Assembly: GCF_000010665.1 (NCBI RefSeq)
Contig: NC_012796.1
Span: 992,001 to 1,056,000, forward strand
Length of the DNA: 64,000 nt
Direction: 5' to 3'
Source: Solidesulfovibrio magneticus RS-1
GTDB lineage: Bacteria > Desulfobacterota > Desulfovibrionia > Desulfovibrionales > Desulfovibrionaceae
Of the stretch, positions 17,060-26,188 are shown piece by piece. Position 1 is the stretch's first letter. The number at the start of each line of letters is the position of its first letter. The notes under the pieces are model-generated. The model was not told where the DNA came from, did not search any database, and was given only the letters and a program-made list of their open reading frames with translations. The translations under genes were made by a program, and so were the position numbers.

Positions 17060-18163
17060 ATGCTAGAAATTGCTATTTGGATTGGTTTAAATGTTGTTCC
17101 GTTCGTCTTTGCTGTTATTGTTTCGCTTGTTGTTGCTGGATATGTTCTTGAAAAATTAGACCTTGAAAAATTTGAGTCAAATTTACTCTATTTTTTTGTT
17201 TTCTTTCTCCTTATAGCTTTAAAAGATGTTATTGCTGGTGGAGATGCGTCAAATATTTTTGGAAAATTTTTTAGCGTTTGGTCTGCTATTTTGGTGTTTA
17301 GCCTGTTCTATATGTTTTTGTCGTTTAGAAACAAAATGCAGAAAGCCTTGAACTCGTTGAATGAAAGGCAGAAATCGATTGAAGAAAGCATGCCGTGGAA
17401 AGTTGGAGCTGACGCGGAAGGCCTGAATGTTGTTAGATCTTCAAAATATACAGTTGATTTTATTGTTAAATGGCCGAAGCTTATCTTGAGCCAATTCCCT
17501 GAAGGCCATGAAGCACATGCTTTGGGTGTTGTAGAATATATAGTTAAAGAGTATTGCAGTAACGGTTCTTTGCTGGATACCGACGAACAGGTTTGGGGGA
17601 AAAATTTTTCTTTTGACGTGTTTCATGATCATGTTTCAAATATGTATCAATGTTGGTCGTACTTTCATAAGTCTTTCGTCAAAGACATGCGTGTTGTCGG
17701 GCAAATTTTTGGATGTCAGGGTTATGGTCGGTCGTCTTTGAACGGCTCGTCAGAATTTAACAATATATTTGTCCTGGAAAAAAGTTTTTCTTCAATCGAG
17801 ATGGGTTTTGATCGTGGATTTTTTAATATAGAATGCAGGCCGGTCGTTAATTTTCCTATAGGCGATTTTATTAATTTGGTTTGTGGTGTGTATGAACTTT
17901 ATGGTGATGCAATGCTGGCAATAAAAAAGTTCCCGGATAAGTTTGAAAGTGAACTTCTGAGGAATGGATTCATTTATGACTTGTCTGTTTATGAAGACTA
18001 TGGCTGCGGTAGGGCGTTTGACGATAAAGAATGTGTAGTTGAGCGTGAATGTTTAAACGATATGCAAGAGAAAATGGGTGTTTCTGTGTATCGCCAGAAG
18101 CTGTTGAGTCATATTTTTTCAAATGAATATCTAACAATTCAAATTAGAGCCCAATGCTCCTAG
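17060..18163 (+). CDS. two-pass membrane protein of unknown function
   Basis: 367 aa from the ATG at 17060, which has GGAG 6 nt upstream. Two N-terminal hydrophobic segments (~5-30 and ~42-60), perhaps a third (~75-92), a short coiled stretch (FRNKMQKALNSLNERQKSIE) and a ~250-residue soluble domain with many aromatic and Cys residues. Not recognised. The gene is very AT-rich compared with the signalling operon 250 bp away, which marks it as imported. A membrane anchor plus cytoplasmic domain at the edge of an integrative element would be compatible with a defence or exclusion role, but nothing in the sequence proves that. Confidence 0.75.
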   Translation: MLEIAIWIGLNVVPFVFAVIVSLVVAGYVLEKLDLEKFESNLLYFFVFFLLIALKDVIAGGDASNIFGKFFSVWSAILVFSLFYMFLSFRNKMQKALNSLNERQKSIEESMPWKVGADAEGLNVVRSSKYTVDFIVKWPKLILSQFPEGHEAHALGVVEYIVKEYCSNGSLLDTDEQVWGKNFSFDVFHDHVSNMYQCWSYFHKSFVKDMRVVGQIFGCQGYGRSSLNGSSEFNNIFVLEKSFSSIEMGFDRGFFNIECRPVVNFPIGDFINLVCGVYELYGDAMLAIKKFPDKFESELLRNGFIYDLSVYEDYGCGRAFDDKECVVERECLNDMQEKMGVSVYRQKLLSHIFSNEYLTIQIRAQCS

Positions 18164-18407
18164 CGTTTGCGATTATGTCTGGTGTCACGTTCCGGATATA
18201 ATCGAATACTATTTTGAGGTTATGCCGGCCAAAAAGCGAAGCGACTCTTTGCGATGCCCTGGGCGTACGTGCCTTCCCGTCAGTCGCCCGAGCCGTCCAG
18301 TGCCGTCCCTGAAGCGGGTGGTGGCCACGCATAGCGAACAGCCGCCCAAGCCTCCAGGCGAGAAACCCAGGGGAACGAAAGCTTGGCTCGTCAAAAGTTG
18401 CCTGAAT

Positions 18408-19580
18408 TCAGAAATTCGCTGCCCCGTGGGCGAGTGCATCACGCCAGCGGTCCTTGTAGTACAGGATGGTCTTGAGTTCGGCGAAAAAGGCCTCCACCAC
18501 GGCCGGATCAAACGCCGTGCCTGCGCCCTGGCGTATGATGCGTTGGCAGGCATCCTCGGGAAAGGCGGCCTTATAGGGGCGATGGTTGCCAACGGCGTCG
18601 TAGACGTCCACCACCGAGACGATGCGGGCTTCCAGAGCAATGGACTCCCCGGGCAGCCCCTTGGGATAGCCGGTCCCGTCCCAGCGTTCGTGGTGGGATA
18701 GGGCGATGGTCTGGGCCAGGGGCATGAGTTGCTGTTTCGCGCCGAGGGCGGCCATGGGCTCTGCGGTGGTGCAGACCATGGCCTCGGGCTGGCCCTCGGC
18801 CAGGGGCTGGCTGAGGATCATGCAGCCGTATTCGCAGTGGCGCTGCATAACGACCCATTCCTCCGGGGTGAGCGGACCGGGCTTGAGCAGGATGTGGTCG
18901 GGCACGCCGATCTTGCCTATGTCGTGCAGGGGGGCGGCCTCACGCAGCATCTCCACCCGGGCCGGCTCCAAGCCCAGGCAACGGCCAAGGGCGGCGCACA
19001 TCTCGCCCACCCGGATGACGTGGTGGCCGGTCTCATTGTCACGGTATTCCGCCGCCTTGCCCAGGCTGTAGAGAATCTGGCGGCGCGTGTCGCGCAGTTC
19101 GGCTGTGCGCGCGTCCACCAGGGCTTCCAGGTTGTGCTGGTAGTTGCGGTTTTCCCGCAGGAGCCGTGCGCGCTCTAGGACCCGGGACAGGGCGTGCTCC
19201 ACCACGGCAAAGCGCGACACCGGTTTGGTGATGTAGTCCCAGGCCCCCAGACGGATGGCCTCCATGGCCTTGTCCACGGCTCCGACGCCGGAGACCACGA
19301 TCAGGGGCAGTTCCGGGTCGCGGACTCGGACCCGCTCGATAAAGGCGTAGCCGTCCATGACCGGCATGTTGAGGTCCACCAGGACCACGTCCGGGGCGAA
19401 GTGCTCCAGGACCTCCAAACCCTCGACCCCGTTGGCGGCCAAGGCGGTCAGGCAGTTCATGTCTTCCAGATAATCGGCCAGGGTGCGGCGCAACATGACT
19501 TCGTCGTCAATGACCAGCACCCGCACCGCCTGCCCGGGAGGCAGGCCCAGGGCCTTAGCGAAGGGCATTGTCAAGGGCAC
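18408..19580 (-). CDS. REC-HD-GYP response regulator (probable c-di-GMP phosphodiesterase)
   Basis: 390 aa. Receiver ~18-135 with phospho-Asp in VVLVDLNMPVMDG and Lys in YITKPVS; a helical linker (~140-175); HD-GYP domain with AAPLHDIGKIGVPDHILLKP and HHERWDGTGYPKGLPG. Such proteins usually hydrolyse c-di-GMP. The HD domain carries an insert of about 25 residues (TTAEPMAALGAKQQ) between helices, which is unusual. Its start overlaps the end of the upstream REC gene by 26 nt, so it is co-translated with the sensor kinase operon. Last gene of the operon; 18164-18407 has no clear gene. Confidence 0.9.
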   Translation of the reverse strand: MPLTMPFAKALGLPPGQAVRVLVIDDEVMLRRTLADYLEDMNCLTALAANGVEGLEVLEHFAPDVVLVDLNMPVMDGYAFIERVRVRDPELPLIVVSGVGAVDKAMEAIRLGAWDYITKPVSRFAVVEHALSRVLERARLLRENRNYQHNLEALVDARTAELRDTRRQILYSLGKAAEYRDNETGHHVIRVGEMCAALGRCLGLEPARVEMLREAAPLHDIGKIGVPDHILLKPGPLTPEEWVVMQRHCEYGCMILSQPLAEGQPEAMVCTTAEPMAALGAKQQLMPLAQTIALSHHERWDGTGYPKGLPGESIALEARIVSVVDVYDAVGNHRPYKAAFPEDACQRIIRQGAGTAFDPAVVEAFFAELKTILYYKDRWRDALAHGAANF

Positions 19581-19935
19581 GGACGATCACCTCCATGTCG
19601 GCCACGGGCTTGTAGAGCACGCCCCGGAAGCCGGGGATGTCCTGCATGATCGCCTTGGGGAACTGCTCCTCGGGGGAGCCGGTATGGACGAGAAAGCGCA
19701 GGGCCGGGTACAGGTCCTGAGCCTGGAGCATAAACTCAATGCCGCTTGAACCCGGCAAACGCAGGTCCACCAGACATACGTCAATGGCCTGACGCCGCAG
19801 AAGGTCCAGGCCGGACTCGGCATCCTCCGCCACGAACGCCTCGAAGCGCCCTTCGTCTTCCAGGTAATCCTGGGCGGCCAAGCCCAACAGGGCCTCGTCG
19901 TCGATAATCAGCACGCGGATGCGTTCAGAAGTCAT
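19555..19935 (-). CDS. single-domain response regulator
   Basis: 126 aa, only a receiver. RVLIIDDEALLGLAAQDYLE holds the acidic pocket, VCLVDLRLPGSSG the phospho-Asp, VLYKPVADM the Lys. No output domain, so it probably acts as a phosphate shuttle or allosteric partner between the kinase and the HD-GYP protein. ATG at 19935 overlaps the kinase stop (ATGA), showing translational coupling. Confidence 0.92.
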   Translation of the reverse strand: MTSERIRVLIIDDEALLGLAAQDYLEDEGRFEAFVAEDAESGLDLLRRQAIDVCLVDLRLPGSSGIEFMLQAQDLYPALRFLVHTGSPEEQFPKAIMQDIPGFRGVLYKPVADMEVIVRALDNALR

Positions 19936-22862
19936 GTTTGGGCATCTCCCAGGGGAATCTCGACGGCAAACGCGGTTCCCTGACCGAGACGCGACGCCAC
20001 GGAGATTCTTCCCTTGTGCTTCTGGGCGATGATGAAAAAACCCACAGACAGGCCAAGGCCTGTCCCTTCGCCCTGGGGCTTGGTGGTAAAAAACGGTTCG
20101 AACACGCGTCGGCGGGTGGCCTCGTCCATGCCCGGTCCATTGTCCCGTATCTCGATGCGGGCGGCGTCGGGGTCCTGGCGGGTGATCAGACGCAGGGTGG
20201 GCGGGTCGGGCCGCTGGCCCCGGTCCGCCATGGCCTGAGCCGCGTTCTTGATGATATTGAGCAGCACCTGGACGATCTCCGTCTCCATGCACTCCACCGG
20301 CGGCAGGGTCGGATCGTAATCGCGTTCGATGCGGATGCCTTTGAAGTCATAGCGTTTTTTGAGATCATAATCATTGGCGGCCAGATCTACGGCCATATCG
20401 AGGAGGGCGTTTACGTTGCATGAGGCGCGCAGGGACTGGCTGCTTCGGCTGAAATCGAGCATGGTGCGGATGATCCGAGCGGCCCGGTCGCCGGCCTCCT
20501 GGATACCGCGTAGGTATTCGTCGATGTTGCGGGCGCGCATGTAGGCGGCAATGGAATCCATTTCCAAGCCGAGCCGCCGGGCCACTTCCAGATTGCCCGG
20601 CAGGGCAGGCGATAACCGGCGCTCCATATTCTGCACCGACTGCAAAATGATGCCTAGGGGGTTGTTGAGTTCGTGGGCCATACCTGCGGCCAGCCCGCCC
20701 ACGCTCATCATCTTCTCGGTTTGGATCATCAGCTCCTGCATCTTTTTGTGCTCGGTGATGTCCACGATGACGCCGATCAGCCCGCCTGAAGCGCCGCCGG
20801 ACAGGCGAAATCCGGTGACCGAATACAGGGTCTGGTGCACCGCGCCGTCGGCCAGGGGGATGGACATTTCCTTGTGCACCGGCTCGGCCCCGGCAATAAC
20901 GGCCTCATCCTCGGCCTGATAGGCGGCCCGGTCCTCGGCAGGCAGATAGTCCAGATCCAGCACCGTCTTGCCAACGAGATCCTGACGGCGCACCCCGAAC
21001 CAGTCCTCATAGGCCTTGTTAAAGCCCAAGAATCGGCAGTCCGTGCCCTTGTAAAAGACCGCGTAGGGGATAGTGTCCAGGAGCGCCTGTTGGAAGGCCA
21101 GTTGGTCGGCCAATTGCATCTCCAGCTGCTTGCGCCCAGTGATGTCCCGGAAAATGCCCTCCACGCCAAGCACCCGCCCCTCTCCGTCGCGGTAATAAGC
21201 GCTGGTGGTTGAAACCAGCACCGCCCCTCCGCTTTTGTCCTTAAGAGTGACTTCGTAGTCCAGGACCCGGCCCTCGACCGCGATGCGCTCCAAAAGGGCG
21301 TGGCGTTTGTCAGGTTCCATCCAGAAATCTGCGGCCGGCCGGCCAAGCAGCTCATCGACCGAGTCGTAGCCGAGCTGGCGCGGCGTGGAGGGGCTGAGCA
21401 TTACCAGCCGGCCTTCGCGGTCGGTGCGGTAGTACATGTCCTGGATGTTCTCAATGACGGAACGGTACCGGGCTTCGCTTTCGCGCAGAGCCTCTTCGGC
21501 CTGCCGTCGCTCGGCCACGTCCTCGACAAGGCCGTTAATGCTGGCCGGTTCGCCTGCGGCGTCGTACTGGAGGGAAGCGTTGATGATGGCCGGAAACGCT
21601 TGCCCGTCCCTACGTCCCAGGAGTGCTTCCAAGCGCAGACCCTGGGGCGAGACGGCCAGAGCGCTGCGGATATCCCGTGATCCTTGGGGACGCAGATAGC
21701 TGTAAAGCGGCAGATGTTCGAGGCCGCCGAGCATGGCCTCGGGGCTGGAGAAGCCGTGCATGCGGGCGAGGGCGGCGTTGACCTCCTGCAGGCCGTCGCC
21801 ATAGGTGCAGCGGAAGATTCCGATGGGGGCATGATCGAAGATGGCCCGGTATTTTTCCTCGCTGGCCCGCAGAGCCTGCTGGAACGTCAGGCTGCGTTCC
21901 AGTTCGGCCGCCAGTTCCTGGGCCTTGTTTTGGTAGGCCCGCCGCAAGGCCAGGGAGCGGTAAAGCAGGACGCCAAGCAACGCCACAGTGACCGAGAGCA
22001 GCCCGATGGCGGCGTATAACAGCCAGGTCAGGGTGCGTATCTGGCGCTCCTGGGGATGGACCCATTTGTCCAGCAAGGCGCGTCGACGCTCCTGGGGAAT
22101 GTTGGCCAGGGCCTTCTGGATGGCGGAGAACAGTAACGGTCGGTCGCTGCGCACGGCCATGGACAAGGCCGTCTCGTGCTCAGTGGTGGCGGCCACCCGC
22201 AGATTGCGCAGGCCTTCCTGCTCAATGTAATACGAGGCCACGCCCACGTTCTCCACAAAAGCGTCGAGATCGCCGAATGCGGTCTGGCGCAGGCCTTCCT
22301 GGATGTTGTTCACCGGCACAATGGTAAACGTGTCCGGATAATTGCTCTTGAGAAAGGCGTGGGAGACATAGCCGTTGACCACACCCACGCGCAGGCCGCG
22401 CAGATCGGCCAGTCCGTCAATGTGCTTAAAGTGCTTCTGGGTGAACACCACAGTGGGCAGATGCACGTAGGGGTCGGTAAACAGCAGATACTGAGCGCGC
22501 TCGGCGGTGTAAGCCATGGCCGGGGCCATGTCGGCCCGACGCTCCTTGAGGCTTTCCAGCAACGCCGGCCAATCTCGCTCGGCTTCGGCCCGGATGCCGA
22601 CGCCCAAGCTGTTCTCGATCTCCTTGATGAAATCGGCGGCTAGCCCCGAGAACCGGCCGTCCTCGCCCAGGAACTCAAACGGCGGGTATTTCCAGTCGTA
22701 GACGAGGCGGATCTGCTTGAGCTCGGCTAGGGCGGCTCGCTCCTCGGGAGACATGATATCCGCCGCATGGGCAACTGCGGCCAAGCCGAGCAGCACGGCC
22801 AGCCCCCAGGCCAGACACCGCACCCCCAAGCACCAGGCACGTCCGTGATTCCGAGCCGGCAT
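19932..22862 (-). CDS. sensor histidine kinase with periplasmic substrate-binding domain and PAS domains
   Basis: 976 aa from the ATG at 22862, preferred because GGGAGGGG sits just upstream; an ATG at 22889 has no RBS. Signal peptide (GLAVLLGLAAVAHA), SBP_bac_3-like sensor (~30-265: RLVYDWKYPPFEFLGEDGRF, DMAPAMAYTAERAQ), one membrane helix (~275-298), about three or four PAS domains, HisKA (GGLAAGMAHELNNPLGIILQ) and HATPase (DNGPGMDEATRRRVFEPFF; GTGLGLSVG). The periplasmic domain suggests sensing of a small solute such as an amino acid. First gene of an operon with two response regulators. Confidence 0.93.
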   Translation of the reverse strand: MPARNHGRAWCLGVRCLAWGLAVLLGLAAVAHAADIMSPEERAALAELKQIRLVYDWKYPPFEFLGEDGRFSGLAADFIKEIENSLGVGIRAEAERDWPALLESLKERRADMAPAMAYTAERAQYLLFTDPYVHLPTVVFTQKHFKHIDGLADLRGLRVGVVNGYVSHAFLKSNYPDTFTIVPVNNIQEGLRQTAFGDLDAFVENVGVASYYIEQEGLRNLRVAATTEHETALSMAVRSDRPLLFSAIQKALANIPQERRRALLDKWVHPQERQIRTLTWLLYAAIGLLSVTVALLGVLLYRSLALRRAYQNKAQELAAELERSLTFQQALRASEEKYRAIFDHAPIGIFRCTYGDGLQEVNAALARMHGFSSPEAMLGGLEHLPLYSYLRPQGSRDIRSALAVSPQGLRLEALLGRRDGQAFPAIINASLQYDAAGEPASINGLVEDVAERRQAEEALRESEARYRSVIENIQDMYYRTDREGRLVMLSPSTPRQLGYDSVDELLGRPAADFWMEPDKRHALLERIAVEGRVLDYEVTLKDKSGGAVLVSTTSAYYRDGEGRVLGVEGIFRDITGRKQLEMQLADQLAFQQALLDTIPYAVFYKGTDCRFLGFNKAYEDWFGVRRQDLVGKTVLDLDYLPAEDRAAYQAEDEAVIAGAEPVHKEMSIPLADGAVHQTLYSVTGFRLSGGASGGLIGVIVDITEHKKMQELMIQTEKMMSVGGLAAGMAHELNNPLGIILQSVQNMERRLSPALPGNLEVARRLGLEMDSIAAYMRARNIDEYLRGIQEAGDRAARIIRTMLDFSRSSQSLRASCNVNALLDMAVDLAANDYDLKKRYDFKGIRIERDYDPTLPPVECMETEIVQVLLNIIKNAAQAMADRGQRPDPPTLRLITRQDPDAARIEIRDNGPGMDEATRRRVFEPFFTTKPQGEGTGLGLSVGFFIIAQKHKGRISVASRLGQGTAFAVEIPLGDAQT

Positions 22863-23297
22863 CGCCCCTCCCGGTCTGGATTGCATCATCTAAGATACAC
22901 TATTTTTTTATAATATCGCACAGACGGCGCAGTCTGTCAATTTTCACTAGTGGATTGGCCTAGGGTTTTCTGGGACACCAAATTGGCAGTATGACTCTGC
23001 CGCTCGGGATGTGCCGTATGCTGAGAGAGGGAGAAGCACTCAAGCGATTCTGGGCACTTCACAAGACTCAGGCCGTGCTCCGGCTGCTTCGAGGCGAGAA
23101 CAGGCGGCAAGTTTCTTCCAAGTAAGGGTTTGGTCGCAGAAGGAATTGCTTGAACAGTTATTCTAGACGTACGATAAGCTCGATGAAGATTTGAAGTCCG
23201 AGCTTCCGTTAAAACGGATTTGGACTGTTACTCCGCAAAAAAACAATGATGATACTTTCGGCTGTTGTCCGTTGTAGTTGAGCTTGCGCGGTCTTTT
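22863..23297. other. intergenic region with degraded coding fragments
   Basis: Contains the transposase remnant at 23018-23125. A second protein-like fragment ends TAG near 23276 (reading YDKLDEDLKSELPLKRIWTV). Neither is intact. The AT-rich block at 22895-22920 may hold the kinase operon promoter. Confidence 0.4.
23018..23125 (+). pseudogene. transposase HTH remnant
   Basis: Only 35 codons remain. ALKRFWALHKTQAVLRLLRG followed by ENRR resembles the N-terminal helix-turn-helix of IS3-like transposases (QAVLRLLRGE is typical). No DDE domain follows. Confidence 0.5.
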
Positions 23298-23594
23298 TCA
23301 AGGCTGTTGCCAAGTTGGCGTTTGGACTTCAGTTCCAAGGTTGGCTTCCTTGAGGGCAGCTTCAATTTCTTCGCGGCGAAACCCAACGATAACCTTTTCG
23401 CCGATGACGATGGTCGGGAACGTGATTGCCGGGTTGAGTTTGCGGAGGGTATCGAGAACCTGGGTTCGTTCGTCGCCTGACATGAAGTCTACGCTGACAG
23501 GGTCATAAGCGACCTTGCGTTCGTCGAGAAAGTCTTTGGCTTGGGTGCAGTGTGAGCAAGTTGAGAGGGTGTAAATTTTTACTTTGGCAGACAT
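23298..23594 (-). CDS. glutaredoxin-family protein (copy 1)
   Basis: 98 aa. Thioredoxin-fold protein with redox motif CSHC in YTLSTCSHCTQAKDFLDE, cis-Pro in NPAITFPTIVIG and GFRREEIEAAL near the C-terminus. A probable thiol-disulfide oxidoreductase; the CxxC with Ser-His resembles the NrdH/UXX-type glutaredoxins of Desulfovibrio. The start (ATG 23594) follows AAGGGGA; the longer open frame upstream is not conserved in the second copy. A near-identical paralogue lies at 55229-55525, and about 230 bp upstream of both genes is also conserved. Confidence 0.9.
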   Translation of the reverse strand: MSAKVKIYTLSTCSHCTQAKDFLDERKVAYDPVSVDFMSGDERTQVLDTLRKLNPAITFPTIVIGEKVIVGFRREEIEAALKEANLGTEVQTPTWQQP

Positions 23595-23899
23595 GGATGA
23601 AGTCCCCCTTGGTTTGTAAGTATGAGCGGCGAGAGAGGTACTTGACTTATCCCCTTTGGGGGACTGTTGGTCAAGGAGGTCGGCTGTAATAGGTTTTTGG
23701 ATGTTATCCAAGGCGAGGAGAGAGGAGAGGGCTTTTTGACCTAGAACAGGGGGATATTTTCCTCGGGGCCGACGCTGCAATCTGGATAACATCTGGAGAA
23801 CCGTTTGCCTTCGTCGCCAAGCAGAGTATGTCTGAAAAATGTTATCATTTTAAGAAAATATCTAATGATTTCAAGGTTAGGATCAGGTGCCCGGCCCAT

Positions 23900-23942
23900 G
23901 GGGTTCAGGGGGTCGGAGGTTCAAATCCTCTCATCCCGACCA
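23900..23942 (+). other. tRNA-Pro 3' fragment (attachment-site-like)
   Basis: GGGGGTCGGAGGTTCAAATC and the following CTCTCATCCCGACCA are the variable loop, T-arm and acceptor 3' strand of a tRNA-Pro. The matching 5' half (CGGGATG acceptor strand, D-arm) is missing, so this is not a functional tRNA. A related fragment plus about 75 bp of downstream sequence occurs at 41270-41378. Such 3' ends are left by tRNA-targeting integrases. Confidence 0.75.
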
Positions 23943-23950
23943 GAGATTTC

Positions 23951-23985
23951 AAGGGGTTACGGAGCCAATCCGTAGCCCCTTTTCT
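23951..23985 (+). terminator. tRNA-Pro-type terminator
   Basis: GGGGTTACGGA pairs with TCCGTAGCCCC around GCCAA, followed by TTTTCTC. It is carried along with the tRNA-Pro 3' fragment in both copies. Confidence 0.75.
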
Positions 23986-24101
23986 CGTTGGATAACCGGG
24001 TGGATAACCTATTGGCCTGGGATCCCAGGGGAATGGTTTTCCGGGGCGACCCAATGTCCGAATGTCAGGGGGTCGCCTCCGCGCGATGCCACATGACCCT
24101 A

Positions 24102-24557
24102 TTATTTGTTGAACCGTTTACGCGCCTCCGGGGGGAGAGTTTCCCAATCGCTGGGTAGGCCCGAGTGCCACGCTCTGACGAAGTTGCCTCGCCATTCCTT
24201 GCTTCCGTCCATGTCTGATGTTATATATTCGACGGTTCCGTTCTTATCGCTTCCGCTAAAAACAAGACGCAGTTTACGAGCAACTTTTGTCTTTACGGAT
24301 GTGAGACTCCCAATAAATGTATTTCCAGAAATAACACCACTTCCTGACGAGTAGACATCTTGACCGGGAACTGACAGCTCAACATTGACTCTGTCGTCTG
24401 TCCTGTACAAGCTCATCCTTTCCACAACACTGCCTCCGTCGCGCCTTTCCCAGTTACTCAGAGCTTGAGGCGGAGTCTTGGAAGAAATCGCAAGTGCAGC
24501 TGTTGAAGCAAGCATAAGCATAAAGGTAAGGGCTGCTGATTTTGCTGTGACTTTCAT
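24102..24557 (-). CDS. exported hypothetical protein, 151 aa
   Basis: Signal peptide (AALTFMLMLASTAALA), mature domain ~125 aa, basic and beta-rich (RVNVELSVPGQDVYSSGSGV; KVARKLRLVFSGSDKNGTVE). GAGGAGGCAACTT then ATG gives a strong start. No family recognised. It lies between two copies of a short GC-rich repeat (about 24044-24077 and 24984-25016). Confidence 0.7.
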   Translation of the reverse strand: MKVTAKSAALTFMLMLASTAALAISSKTPPQALSNWERRDGGSVVERMSLYRTDDRVNVELSVPGQDVYSSGSGVISGNTFIGSLTSVKTKVARKLRLVFSGSDKNGTVEYITSDMDGSKEWRGNFVRAWHSGLPSDWETLPPEARKRFNK

Positions 24558-24619
24558 AAGTTGCCTCCTCTGTCTATTGTTTTATGAGATGTGACGAGCT
24601 TCGTTTGAGGCCGTAGTTT

Positions 24620-24793
24620 CTATGCAGTGCCTTGGACAGACCACTTGCCTGCGCAGGTCGCATCGGAAAGCTCGCCCCCCTCGCCAGTGCCATCCGCATG
24701 ATCTGTTCTGACCTTGAGCCAGCTCTCGGCGTCTAGCGGAGCAAATGGGTTGCAGCCGGCGGGACGTACGATGTATCGCAGCACCAAGATCAC
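24620..24793 (-). CDS. possible small ORF or gene remnant, 57 aa
   Basis: GTG at 24793. The translation reads RYIVRPAGCNPFAPLDAESW then LKVRTDHADGTGEGGELSDA, with protein-like composition. No RBS. Position just upstream of the exported-protein gene suggests a gene fragment. Confidence 0.25.
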   Translation of the reverse strand: MILVLRYIVRPAGCNPFAPLDAESWLKVRTDHADGTGEGGELSDATCAGKWSVQGTA

Positions 24794-25023
24794 GTTTACT
24801 GTATCATGGCAACGATTGCCAATTGATTTTTAGTACATTTTGATGTTTTGTCAGATATCGGAATGACTTGTATAATGTGAAATGGCGTGAGCTAGCAAAA
24901 AGTAAAGATTTTTTAGTGAATACAGTCGGTTTACGATGAGAGCCATACTAAACGTCATATGCACAGTCGAAGGTAAGGAAGGGGCGACCCGATTCCCAAA
25001 AGTCAGGGGGGCGGAGAAGGCTC

Positions 25024-25329
25024 GTGGAAATTCAGTGCGTTCGCGATTCCGAGTGTAACGTGGACTTCAAGGTGCTCGCCGACCTCATCGCGAATGACCT
25101 GCCTTTTCAAATCACGCCCGGTATTCGCGTAGCCGAGATCAAGGAAGGCCGTGTCAGGCTCTTCGGCGGCGTCATCTCGACCCTGGCCGCCGTCTGTGCT
25201 GGGTTCGCTGTCTGGACTCACTGCAAGCTTGGTGACCGCCATCGCCGCCATAGCCCGGCTCGGTTACTGGAGCAATGTGGCCTGCTTCGAAGGCCCCTCA
25301 CCCTCGCGACTGTGCGAGCATCAAGGTAA
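25024..25329 (+). CDS. possible small membrane protein, 101 aa
   Basis: GTG start with GGAG about 10 nt upstream. The first ~45 residues (VLADLIANDLPFQITPGIRV) look like real coding, followed by one hydrophobic stretch (GGVISTLAAVCAGFAVW). The last third is Arg/Leu-rich and may be out of frame. An 82-aa frame on the opposite strand is less convincing. Not recognised. Confidence 0.35.
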   Translation: MEIQCVRDSECNVDFKVLADLIANDLPFQITPGIRVAEIKEGRVRLFGGVISTLAAVCAGFAVWTHCKLGDRHRRHSPARLLEQCGLLRRPLTLATVRASR

Positions 25330-25371
25330 ATACGGCGGAGGCTCTACGGTAGCTGCGGGGGACTCGCAGGG

Positions 25372-26010
25372 CTAAGCGGCTTTGGTCGCCACCCGCAGGG
25401 TTCCGGTCGACAGCACTTCCACGACCTCCCCCCGACCCAGAAGTTCCTCGTAATACTTCGTCACTCCGGGAAATATTCCGATGTCGTGAAAGGCGGCCAG
25501 TCCATCCTGCGCAAGCCAGGGTGACCAGGCTTCATAGTCATGTTGCGAAGCTTCGAAGGAGTGGTCGCCGTCGATGAAAAGTAATCGAATCGGGCGATTC
25601 CAGCCTTTGACTGCTTCCCGCGAGCCCGCCCGCATGATGTGAACCCAATCGTCAAGCCCTGCCTTGCGCAGGTTTTCGCGAAATGTTTCGTAGAGACTGC
25701 CGCCCTTAGGCAAGAGGGAGGTCTCGAAGGCACCGTCGCGCCGGTGCTCCGGTGATCCTTCAAAATGATCAACAGCCACCACTTTTTCCCGTCGGGCGCG
25801 CTTGGAGCCGCAGGCGAGATACGACGTTGACCTGCCGGCGAAACTGCCAATCTCCACAATGCTTCCCTGCCCTGGGCCGTGTTCAGCCAGCAACAGCAGC
25901 GCGTAGCCCTCAATGGGGTCCAGAAATCCTTCAACAGCGGCAAACGTATCCGACACGAGCCAGTAATCTGCGGCCACCTGCATGGAACGTAAAATTTTGT
26001 CCAAACTCAT
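25372..26010 (-). CDS. class I SAM-dependent methyltransferase (Methyltransf_24 type)
   Basis: 212 aa. Glycine-rich SAM loop IVEIGSFAGRSTSYLACGSK (~50-69), acidic strand-2 end VVAVDHFEGSPEHR, and the post-IV motif IRLLFIDGDHSFEASQHDYE (~145) typical of the class-24 family often found with glycan or natural-product genes. Substrate cannot be deduced. GGGAG lies ~10 nt before the start. It stands alone, next to a GNAT gene on the same strand. Confidence 0.85.
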   Translation of the reverse strand: MSLDKILRSMQVAADYWLVSDTFAAVEGFLDPIEGYALLLLAEHGPGQGSIVEIGSFAGRSTSYLACGSKRARREKVVAVDHFEGSPEHRRDGAFETSLLPKGGSLYETFRENLRKAGLDDWVHIMRAGSREAVKGWNRPIRLLFIDGDHSFEASQHDYEAWSPWLAQDGLAAFHDIGIFPGVTKYYEELLGRGEVVEVLSTGTLRVATKAA

Positions 26011-26188
26011 CAGAAAAAACTCCCATTGCAGCAGGGCTGTGGCAGCAAAGCGGCACCGGGTTCGTATTGCCCCTGGTCGACCAAGGCCTGTCCCTGTTTA
26101 TGTAACCTGACGCGGCGGCGTCAATCCCGGGGGTGCCCCAAGTGCTCGCTCATCTCACCGAGAATTGCCGGCCATTCCGGAAAACAAA

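Noticed and set aside
23594-23792. N-terminal extension of the glutaredoxin
   Set aside because: The frame is broken in the second copy although the DNA is conserved; the strong RBS is at the internal ATG.
23900-23942. Intact tRNA-Pro gene
   Set aside because: Acceptor 5' strand and D-arm are missing; only the 3' part is present.
25003-25251. 82-codon frame, minus strand
   Set aside because: No RBS and Asp/Glu/Pro-rich shadow composition; the opposite frame is somewhat better.
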